This document shows positions 25,181 to 32,945 of a stretch of DNA of 64,000 nucleotides, one piece after another. This stretch comes from an uncultured Saprospiraceae bacterium (GTDB taxonomy: Bacteria > Bacteroidota > Bacteroidia > Chitinophagales > Saprospiraceae). The notes under the pieces were generated by a model. The model saw only the letters and a program-made list of their open reading frames with translations, was not told where the DNA came from and made no database searches. Every line of letters begins with the position of its first letter. Positions within the stretch are counted from its first letter, which is position 1. The stretch is from contig CALFWZ010000014.1 in assembly GCA_937928405.1 (NCBI GenBank), positions 34,140 through 98,139 of the forward strand. Direction: 5' to 3'. Made by a program: the position numbers and the translations under genes.

Positions 25181-25671
25181 GGTAATAGTATTTTAGAGGT
25201 TAAAAAATAATATATAAGGTTGCTGTTTGATGTAGGAATCAAAGCATTCTAGAAAGATATTTTATCTCAGTGAAAGTAGGCGTATTAGAATTAAGATAAG
25301 TCACATTCAAAAAAAAACAGTTACTAACTGTTTTTTAAATAACGAAAACAAAGCATGTATTATTTTGCGAAATTTTGTTAAAGTTTAATATTTCTACCTT
25401 GTTTTTTCTGAGTCTGATTGTAAATAAACCATCTAGTTACTTTTGGAAGATATTGTTATCAACAAGAGTAATGACTTATGCTATCTTTACAGAATAATTT
25501 TTTGGAAAAAATAATAAGTGTGAAAGGTTTTTATATAAGTGTGTTGAGGAAGGCTATATTTTTTAATACTGTTTCTGTACTTTAAAAGCCGTTGATCGAA
25601 ATTAGAGATTGCATCAAACTGAATGACAGTTTGCAGAATTGAATACTTGATGCGTTAAGTAGGCCAATAGA
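25181..25671. other. 491-bp gap with a bidirectional-type terminator
   Basis: No gene is supported. AAAAAACAGTTA (25312-25323) and TAACTGTTTTTT (25325-25336) form a perfect hairpin that reads as a terminator on either strand. It lies about 335 nt beyond the endonuclease gene stop, leaving room for a long 3' leader or an unrecognised small RNA. Confidence 0.5.
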
Positions 25672-26778
25672 TCACTGCCCCACAACCAATCGACGTACCA
25701 ATCGCTGATGTCTGTTAGCTGTTTTAACCGCTAGTTCATAAAAATAAACGCCCGTTTGATTAAGTTCCAAGCCAACCTCGTAATCACCTGCGGTTTGCGT
25801 AGTATTATTTATCACCATCTTCACCAAATTTCCCAACAAGTCGTAGACTCGTAGTTGCACCGTTGCTGTGGTACCCAGTGTATAAGGAATTCGGGTAAGT
25901 CCGGTAGTTGGGTTCGGTAGATTTTGTTCCAAAGAAAACCCTATTAAATCGGTATTTTCCGCGTCAACGGTAAAATCGCAAACGCCTAAATTATCAGTGC
26001 AGTAAATTCGATAGGCTAGTAAAGTGTCGAGGATAAAAGGATTGGGTTTGTCGTCTTGATAAGCCGCAATTTGAAAAGTACGATCATATTCTTTCTGATC
26101 TACAGGGTCTTCTTGGTGCCATCTTAACAAAGTGGCTCGCTGTATTTCAAAAAAAATGGGATCAGCACTATTGGCTTGATTGCGATACATGGTATAAAAG
26201 TAAAAAACCGCACGGGCTACATTTCCTTTGTGGTCTTCTCGTGGTTCAAAACTACCATTGCGAGCTTCACTAAATTCATCAATAATATTCGATGAGGGAA
26301 TACTGCTTTGTGAAGAATTATTTCGAAACCAAATGTCCGTACTACTATCATTAATATCTGCAAAAGGAAAACTACCACGAGCAGAATTGACGGGAGTACG
26401 GGTAGGAAAAAGATGGTGCATGTCACTACGTGCGTTCCCATTTTCAGCTCCCTTAGATCGAGGATACGTATGTTCTGTATTGATGCCATTATCGGCACCG
26501 TTCATAAAGGCTGCTTGGGTGGGATCTTCGGTGGGGTCAAGAAAAATCTGATGACCACTATAAACACAAGTTAGGTTATTGTTAATATTATAAATTTTAG
26601 AAAACATCGTGTCGCGGGCCATCCCGTACGTTAAAACTGTATTGGGTAGATAGTTTTCTTGAATGGCGTCTAATAATTCTTCATCCGCCAGATTTGGGAA
26701 AAGCGGCGTATGGATCTGTGCTTGACTGATAATAGGTAAGAACAGCATGCATAATAGAAAAACAATATCACGAGTCAT
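25672..26778 (-). CDS. Secreted endonuclease I with T9SS sorting domain
   Basis: A 368-residue exported nuclease. The signal peptide (CMLFLPIISQAQ) precedes an endonuclease I/NucM domain (about 25-255) with the His-Metal core NTEHTYPRSKG, RSDMHHLFPT and VNSARGSFPF, and FEPREDHKGNVARAVFYFYTMY carrying metal ligands. A type A sorting domain (about 285-368) begins LEQNLPNPTTG and ends VRRLVVGQ. Such enzymes degrade extracellular DNA or RNA for nutrients. Export through T9SS fits the porQ and gldB genes in this window. Confidence 0.93.
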   Translation of the reverse strand: MTRDIVFLLCMLFLPIISQAQIHTPLFPNLADEELLDAIQENYLPNTVLTYGMARDTMFSKIYNINNNLTCVYSGHQIFLDPTEDPTQAAFMNGADNGINTEHTYPRSKGAENGNARSDMHHLFPTRTPVNSARGSFPFADINDSSTDIWFRNNSSQSSIPSSNIIDEFSEARNGSFEPREDHKGNVARAVFYFYTMYRNQANSADPIFFEIQRATLLRWHQEDPVDQKEYDRTFQIAAYQDDKPNPFILDTLLAYRIYCTDNLGVCDFTVDAENTDLIGFSLEQNLPNPTTGLTRIPYTLGTTATVQLRVYDLLGNLVKMVINNTTQTAGDYEVGLELNQTGVYFYELAVKTANRHQRLVRRLVVGQ

Positions 26779-26880
26779 ATTTATAAAATTTTATAAACAA
26801 AAATACGAATATTCACCTAACCTATCTTTTTATCTTTTTGACCTTCATTGGATGATTAAATCTGATTTTTTTTAAAATAA

Positions 26881-26911
26881 AAAATCCCTTGTAAATTTTA
26901 CAAGGGATTTT
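26881..26911. terminator. Intrinsic terminator between two T9SS cargo genes
   Basis: AAAATCCCTTGTAAA and TTTACAAGGGATTTT form a perfect 15-bp stem around one central base. It ends the leftward transcript of the glycosidase-like gene that stops at 26961. Confidence 0.9.
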
Positions 26912-26960
26912 CCAAAACCATTAATGTTTTTAAGACAAGTTTAATTTTGAGAATAAATTG

Positions 26961-29108
26961 CTACAACTTCACCTTTAAAAATCTTCGCGTGAAGTAATCC
27001 TCTCCTTTGACTTTCATTCTGATAAAGTAATGTCCAGCGTCCAATTTTCTAACATCAATAGAAAGTGCGTTTCGTCCAGCAGGCAATAGTTCGTCCATCC
27101 GTACTCGACCGAGAATATCAAAAATAGTCAATTCAATATCTTTATCGTAATAGTCGTAAAATTCAACGTGAATCTCATCGTCTGCTTGCGTAGGACGCAC
27201 CGTAAATAAATCGGTGGATTCAATATTTACAACTACAACTTCACTGTATTCAAAAGTACCATCAGTATCGACTTGTTTGAGGCGATAATAATTATTTCCA
27301 CGAAGTGCTCGATTATGTTTGAGGGTATAATACTGCGTTTCGTTGGTGGTTCCTGCACCAGGACGAGAACCAATAGGCTCAAAGTCACGGGCATTAGCGC
27401 TGTGCTCGACGATAAAATGATCATTATTTTCTTCTGACTCAGTCACCCATTCTAGAATAACATCTGCGTTTTCGCGGTAACCACGGAAGGCAACTAACTC
27501 TGCGGGTAAAATGACTTGGGTAGAAGGTCTAATAAAAACTGGAGATGCGCCAAGTGCGATACTAGCGGTAGAGGCCCGCAGCGTATCAATATCCTCCGTA
27601 CGAGAAAAGTCCCATTGAAAAACTTCTACATAATCGTGTCCGAGAGCTTGGGGAAATGTAAATGGGATTTCTTCTACCCATTCGCTGCGATCATGTAAAG
27701 TTTCTGCCCAGAGAACATAAGTATAAGTATTGACAAAAGGATCTTTAAAAGCGGCTCCTCTTACACCAGCAGGTAGTGCCAAAGTATTGGTTCTAGTAGA
27801 ATCATACCGTTGAAATTTAAGTAAATCAGAGGTTGTTTTGTAGGCAATACCAGCATCCGTTTCCTTTTGTTGGTAAGGACCAAATTCTTCTAAACTAGTA
27901 TAAAGTCCCATCATATCAAATGATCCTCTTGCATCTGATTCTAGTTCTTTTTCGCCAAGATCGTAAATACAAAGTTGTTGAATATTATTTTTTTGTGCCT
28001 CGACGACGCTCTTGATAAGATAGTTGCGTTGTGCCTTTTTGCTACCGATGTACTCGTCAAATTCTTTACTTGGAATATTAGTTTCAGTGGTAATAAAAAC
28101 TTTTTCGGGATGCCTCCGTCCGTTAAATCCGTAGGTGTGTAACACTGCTTCAAATTCATTTTTTTTGGCAATTAGGCCATTCACTGCGGCATCAGAGTGT
28201 CGGGTATAATCAAAATCACCAAGGTCGTTATTCCATTCACGTAAGCTACCATCAATATGAGGGTAAGAATGAAAACTCATCACATCAAAATACGCACCAC
28301 CCAAGTTTGGATAGTCTGGGTTTACGGTTCCTCCGTTGGGGTTGTCCGTGTTTCGCATGATCGCATCTAAAAAACTGGGGTAACCGAGTCCACCAACGGC
28401 GATATAGGCATTGGGATCAATGTACTTTATAACTTCATAACTAATTCGCAGCATTCGAATATAGGAATAAATGGGGGCATGCAATTTAAACTCACAAGGC
28501 TGAGGATCCGAATCCCACCAGCTACCTTCTGGGTCACCGGGTTGTCTCCAAGCAAGGTCTGATTCAGCGAGATCGGGTTCGTTCCAGATTTCCCAAAATT
28601 TTACATGATCTTTGTAAAGATTGACCATGTCCCATAAATATTTGGCGTAGTAATTTTCGTCATTGATAGGTGTTCCGTTTTCACCATTATCCCAAATATC
28701 ACGATATAATCTTTTAAAGACGTGAGAAGGGTCTCCATCACAATATTCCGTCCAGTCTCGCTGCTCGTCAGAAGGAAAGCCAATAAAGACAGTATTATTG
28801 ACAATACCCAAGCTGGTATAGTGTTCGAACTCGTCGATTTTGTTATCGAGTCCCCAGCGTTCTAAAAATATATGTGGGAGTGTAGGTCGTAGAGAATTAA
28901 CACCGACACCTTTAATGCCTTTGGTTTTGTCACCGGCGGCAATATCGGCGAGTTCTTTATCATTCCAGGGAGAATAATAGCCAAGGTTAGAGCCAAAGAG
29001 AAAATAATCTTGGTAAGGAGGAACGGTGTCTAAGGCGGTGTAAGTAATTTGAGCATTGATTTGTGTGCAGAGAAAAATCAAAGACAATAGGGTAATAATC
29101 CTTTTCAT
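26961..29108 (-). CDS. Secreted glycoside-hydrolase-like protein (TIM barrel) with T9SS sorting domain
   Basis: A 715-residue protein: signal peptide (LLSLIFLCTQINAQ) and a catalytic-type barrel (about 30-430). The acid/base motif HVKFWEIWNEPDLAES contains the Glu expected in clan GH-A, and TTETNIPSKEF (about 345) could hold the nucleophile Glu. A beta-sandwich follows, then a fibronectin-like region (VAFRGYRENADVILEWVTES) and a C-terminal sorting domain (about 640-715, ending FLKVKL). The exact GH family is not clear; similarity to GH39/GH5-type barrels is by motif only. It lies alone, not in a SusC/SusD locus. Confidence 0.75.
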   Translation of the reverse strand: MKRIITLLSLIFLCTQINAQITYTALDTVPPYQDYFLFGSNLGYYSPWNDKELADIAAGDKTKGIKGVGVNSLRPTLPHIFLERWGLDNKIDEFEHYTSLGIVNNTVFIGFPSDEQRDWTEYCDGDPSHVFKRLYRDIWDNGENGTPINDENYYAKYLWDMVNLYKDHVKFWEIWNEPDLAESDLAWRQPGDPEGSWWDSDPQPCEFKLHAPIYSYIRMLRISYEVIKYIDPNAYIAVGGLGYPSFLDAIMRNTDNPNGGTVNPDYPNLGGAYFDVMSFHSYPHIDGSLREWNNDLGDFDYTRHSDAAVNGLIAKKNEFEAVLHTYGFNGRRHPEKVFITTETNIPSKEFDEYIGSKKAQRNYLIKSVVEAQKNNIQQLCIYDLGEKELESDARGSFDMMGLYTSLEEFGPYQQKETDAGIAYKTTSDLLKFQRYDSTRTNTLALPAGVRGAAFKDPFVNTYTYVLWAETLHDRSEWVEEIPFTFPQALGHDYVEVFQWDFSRTEDIDTLRASTASIALGASPVFIRPSTQVILPAELVAFRGYRENADVILEWVTESEENNDHFIVEHSANARDFEPIGSRPGAGTTNETQYYTLKHNRALRGNNYYRLKQVDTDGTFEYSEVVVVNIESTDLFTVRPTQADDEIHVEFYDYYDKDIELTIFDILGRVRMDELLPAGRNALSIDVRKLDAGHYFIRMKVKGEDYFTRRFLKVKL

Positions 29109-29675
29109 AATCGTTTTTAACAGTTCGGTTTGTGAATTAGCTGACCAATGCTAGGACACTTACGACTATCAAAACATACTGAGCTGATTATTTCACGCTT
29201 TGGAAATAATTACTTGGTAGAAAATAGTAGTGTGTGGCCCGGTCATTTGACCAGATTATATGAAGAAGCTAAGGAATAGTTTTATGATGATCAGTGCTTT
29301 TGTGTTTGCAGCCACAAATTACTGATCGCTATTAATTAGTTTCTAATTCAACAGGATTATTAATTTTTTCAATAATCTTAAACTCAAAACATATGTTTTG
29401 AAGCTTTAAAATCGGTAATTGGAACTCCAATGGAGTATAAAGATCAGGTTTCGGGAACAAAAACAAGCGCAATTGACGAGTCAATGCTTGTAATTGTATT
29501 TAATTAGGTAGGTTATATTTTGCTTTTGAAAAAGTCTGTTAGGAGAAAAGTGGAATGCATTTTATCATGCAGTGCACAAATATAAAAAATACAAATTTAA
29601 AAATACAAGTTTTGACTAAAAAAAATAAATATTTTTATTTGAAATGTATTTGTTAGATATTTGGGTGGTTATTTT
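29109..29675. other. 567-bp gap with two hairpins and a doubtful short frame
   Basis: A 43-codon plus-strand frame at 29148-29279 (MLGHLRLSKHTELIISRFGN...) has protein-like composition, but no family and no visible promoter. Beyond it are a nested hairpin (GATCAGT/ACTGATC, about 29287-29323), a 16-bp palindrome CAAAACATATGTTTTG near 29386, and a second hairpin (ACAAGC..ATTGAC/GTCAATGCTTGT, 29463-29491). These could belong to a small RNA, but no terminator T run follows. Confidence 0.35.
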
Positions 29676-30257
29676 TTATCTACTAACCGTTTTTTGTTTT
29701 TTGATAGTATCAAAAATAGATAGCGGATTTATTTCTGGCTTTAGTAGCTCCGATAATTGTAGAATACGAGATTCATTGGTAATTGTTCCATTATTTTCGA
29801 TGGCATTTAGGTTGCAAAAGATATTTTGGGAATGAATATGTCCTTCGTTTCGGAGGGTTCCGTGATTGATTAACTTACCTTGGTTGGTGAGTATTCCTTT
29901 TTTTTCAATTTTCAGGATACCAGAATTTTGCATCAGCCCATGTCTAGAAATATTAGCTTGCCCTTGGTTGGAAATGATTCCTTCATTTTTGACCGTAAAA
30001 TCGATCTGGCAGCTATCAGTGATTTGAGGAAAATGATTTCCTCTTGGAACTCGAGGAATGTAAGCGTGCAAATAACGGAAAGGCAATCCATTAGACCAAT
30101 TAGCTGGATCCTGCCAGTTATGGTCTTTTTCTCCAGTCCATTCCGTATATTTAAGGGCAGAATTTACCTTGAGGTGATTTTTTACTAAAGGGCTTACTTT
30201 AAAAATCTTTCTTTTTATTACATTTATAGTAGTATGTAAAAATGCTAATTGAGCCAT
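29676..30257 (-). CDS. Repeat protein with Asn-Gly solenoid, no signal peptide
   Basis: A 193-residue protein. Residues 36-60 (YTEWTGEKDHNWQDPANWSNG) match the module found in large Bacteroidota surface proteins. A repeating region (about 85-165) follows with a turn such as NEG, NSG, NQG or NHG every 7-8 residues (IISNQGQ, LMQNSG, LINHG, LRNEG, IENNG), which suggests a short right-handed beta-solenoid. Surface proteins with these modules are normally exported, but the first 30 residues here (MAQLAFLHTTINVIKRKIF) are basic and not a clear signal peptide. It may be a truncated relative or use another start. Function unknown. Confidence 0.55.
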   Translation of the reverse strand: MAQLAFLHTTINVIKRKIFKVSPLVKNHLKVNSALKYTEWTGEKDHNWQDPANWSNGLPFRYLHAYIPRVPRGNHFPQITDSCQIDFTVKNEGIISNQGQANISRHGLMQNSGILKIEKKGILTNQGKLINHGTLRNEGHIHSQNIFCNLNAIENNGTITNESRILQLSELLKPEINPLSIFDTIKKQKTVSR

Positions 30258-30364
30258 GTGATTGATTTTACGTAAAGAAGTCTTGTTGACTTCAATGATG
30301 GAAATGAGGCGTACTTTTTTTATTAATCAATTATTATGCTAAAAGCCACTCAAATTGCTAGTTT

Positions 30365-30613
30365 ATGGAAAACGAATACCACCCGATTGATTGTAATTAT
30401 TACGACGAATTAGTCTTACTGGCCATGAGAAAGCAACGCTGTGAAGTTGTATATCGAGATGAGACAGGCGCGCAGATAACCGAACAGGCAATAATTCTAG
30501 ATGTTTTTACCAAAGAAAAAGCGGAATATATAAAATTGTCAAACGAGAAAATCATTCGGTTGGATAACCTGATTGCTGCAGACGGAAAAGAAAATAAATT
30601 ATCCTGTTCCTGA
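30365..30613 (+). CDS. Rof-like Rho-binding antiterminator
   Basis: An 82-residue protein. YHPIDCNYYDELVLLAMRK and the closing region AEYIKLSNEKIIRLDNLIA align with E. coli Rof (YaeO), which begins with YQPINCDDYDNLELA and ends its core in LRLDKI. Rof binds Rho and blocks its RNA loading. The fold is a small Sm-like barrel. The gene is 13 bp upstream of the TonB receptor and is therefore the leader gene of that operon. A rho gene lies 10 kb away in the same window. Whether this homologue inhibits the insert-bearing Bacteroidota Rho is untested. Confidence 0.75.
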   Translation: MENEYHPIDCNYYDELVLLAMRKQRCEVVYRDETGAQITEQAIILDVFTKEKAEYIKLSNEKIIRLDNLIAADGKENKLSCS

Positions 30614-30626
30614 TTTACTATAAACT

Positions 30627-32936
30627 ATGAAAAAACACTGGCTGTATATAATATTTTTTCTCTTTACCAATCTCTCTGCTCAAGAATCCAACGGAGACTT
30701 ACTCTCTTTTGATCGATTGGGACAAAGTGATGTCAAGATTCATCCTACAGGAGAAATTGATCAGTTAGTACTTTCCGCTAGTCGAACCTTGCAGTCAGTC
30801 GATGAATTACCTTTTACGATCTACGTGGTTACGCGAGAAGAAATTTTTAAAAATAACCATACCACCCTAGTCGACGTCCTCAAAACAGTACCTGGCATCA
30901 GGGTCTCTCAACCAGGATCTGCGCTCGAAGGAGAGACGTTTGTGATGCGGGGATTACTGGGAAATGGCTACACGAAAATTCTGGTCAATGATCTCCCTGT
31001 TAAGCCCTTTGTCGTTAGTGGCATGCCAATTGGCGCTCAATTGCCTATCAAAGAAGCGGAGCGAATCGAAATTATTTTTGGACCTGGTGCTTCTATTTAC
31101 GGAGCCGATGCTTCGGCAGGAGTAATAAATATTATTACTTCACAGACCGAACGTCCCATTTATGCGCAGGCGGATTTGGGCATTGGTAGCAACCAGTATA
31201 ACCATCTGAGTGTGATGTTTGGTGGGAAGGTAGGTCAGGGGAAAAGAATTTTAAAATTTGCTGTATATGGAAGTACGACAGAGTTTGATACTTGGAATAT
31301 AGATTATGATCAGGCAGCATTATATAATCCGTTCAGATACCGAGAAAATCTAAGAGATACCAGCTATCTTGCTAATCCGAATTATATAGGAACGATAAAT
31401 CAGGCTGTGATCAACGACCTCCCACACCTCAGCAAATCATTGGGAATTCATCTCAAATATCGTGGGTTTAATCTTTCTTTTAGTAAAATGTATCGCCGTG
31501 ACCATAGCGCACTTGGGCTAAATCCATTAGCGGTTTCTTATGCGGATCCTTCCACCTTTACAGGTGAAACCATTAATACTTTTAATATTGGCTTTAGCAA
31601 GAAGAAACCTAAGTGGGGAATGAATACCAATATTAATTATATTGGCCATCAAATGGATAACAATTCTTCTACGGTATATGTAGATAATTCTTTGTCCAGG
31701 ATTTTAAAGTTTTATGTAAATACTATTTTCAGTGGTCTTCCTGATCTTAGAGACACTATCAATAATGAAAACTTCAATACTTTTTTTTCTGGTCGTCGCT
31801 ACCAGTATGCTTCTTCTAATGATTTTCGGTTAGAACAGTTGTTAAATATCCGACCGGTAAAAAATCTTGAAGTAATCATGGGTATCAATTTGGCAGGAAC
31901 GATTTATCAACCACAAATTAATTTTCTTGAGACTCCCAACGCGACCAATCAGGTGTTTATAACAGATACTTCGGAAGTTTTTATTGGAGGTCCCATCTTT
32001 GTAGCGGATAATTTTAGCGGAAGTTTAGGATTGTTTACCCAGTTATACTTAACACTAGAAAAATTGAATATTATCGCTGGAATTCGTTATGATTCATTTA
32101 GTAATTTTGGTAAAACGGTTAATCCGCGGATTGGAATGCTCTATAAGATTAGTCCTCGTTTATCTGCTTATGGTTCTTTAGCTACTGCGTTTCGGGCCCC
32201 TTCTCCTTTTTATGGTGCCAATACTTATTTAGTGCAATCTACTGATTTTACAAACTTTATCACCAACCCGCTTCCCGTTCTTCCAGAAAAAACCAGATCA
32301 GCAGACCTTGGTCTTCGCTTCCGAGTCAATAAAAAAATTAAGGCAGATTTTAATTTCTTTGTTAGTCGAACCAATAATTTTATTTCTCCTTTTTCAAGTT
32401 TTGATTTTTCAAATCCTCAACAAATTCAGGCTTTAATCGGATATTCAAATGATTCCTTTTCAGAAACCCTGCTCTATGGTACTCAAATAAATGTTAAACT
32501 AAATGACCTTTGGCCAGCTAGAGAGTTAAAAATAGAAGCAAGCATAAACGTCAGCCGAGGCAGAGAGATTCTACCCTTTGACGGAGGAAGATTAGAAAGT
32601 GTAAGAATGCAGCCTCCATTTTCAGGACAGGTGCTAACTTCTTTGCGTCTAGTAAGACGATTCTACGTGCATTTAAATAGTTTTTTTGCAGAAGCTTGGA
32701 ATAATCGTAATTATATCGATGGCATCGATCAACAACGGGTGTCTCTAGGATATTTTAGCATGGATTTTATGGGAAGATTACAACTAACCAGCAGCTTTAA
32801 TGCTTTTATGAAAATTGATAATATTTTTAATGCTTACTATGGTGGAATCGGTGCAACCGGAACCTCGGATGATTTGGTCTATAATCCACAACGATCTTCG
32901 ACTTTTCGCATAGGAATGAGTTATCGAATGCAGTAA
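30627..32936 (+). CDS. TonB-dependent outer-membrane receptor
   Basis: A 769-residue receptor. The signal peptide (IIFFLFTNLSAQ) precedes a plug domain (about 45-165: LVLSASRTLQSVDELPFTIYV, VDVLKTVPGIRVSQPG, EAERIEIIFGPGASIYGADA) and a 22-strand barrel whose C-terminus ends FRIGMSYRMQ. It lacks the N-terminal CarboxypepD repeat of SusC proteins, so it is more like siderophore, vitamin or metal receptors. No SusD partner follows. It is the second gene of an apparent operon (Rof-like, receptor, cyclase). The substrate is unknown. Confidence 0.92.
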   Translation: MKKHWLYIIFFLFTNLSAQESNGDLLSFDRLGQSDVKIHPTGEIDQLVLSASRTLQSVDELPFTIYVVTREEIFKNNHTTLVDVLKTVPGIRVSQPGSALEGETFVMRGLLGNGYTKILVNDLPVKPFVVSGMPIGAQLPIKEAERIEIIFGPGASIYGADASAGVINIITSQTERPIYAQADLGIGSNQYNHLSVMFGGKVGQGKRILKFAVYGSTTEFDTWNIDYDQAALYNPFRYRENLRDTSYLANPNYIGTINQAVINDLPHLSKSLGIHLKYRGFNLSFSKMYRRDHSALGLNPLAVSYADPSTFTGETINTFNIGFSKKKPKWGMNTNINYIGHQMDNNSSTVYVDNSLSRILKFYVNTIFSGLPDLRDTINNENFNTFFSGRRYQYASSNDFRLEQLLNIRPVKNLEVIMGINLAGTIYQPQINFLETPNATNQVFITDTSEVFIGGPIFVADNFSGSLGLFTQLYLTLEKLNIIAGIRYDSFSNFGKTVNPRIGMLYKISPRLSAYGSLATAFRAPSPFYGANTYLVQSTDFTNFITNPLPVLPEKTRSADLGLRFRVNKKIKADFNFFVSRTNNFISPFSSFDFSNPQQIQALIGYSNDSFSETLLYGTQINVKLNDLWPARELKIEASINVSRGREILPFDGGRLESVRMQPPFSGQVLTSLRLVRRFYVHLNSFFAEAWNNRNYIDGIDQQRVSLGYFSMDFMGRLQLTSSFNAFMKIDNIFNAYYGGIGATGTSDDLVYNPQRSSTFRIGMSYRMQ

Positions 32937-32945
32937 ATAGATATT

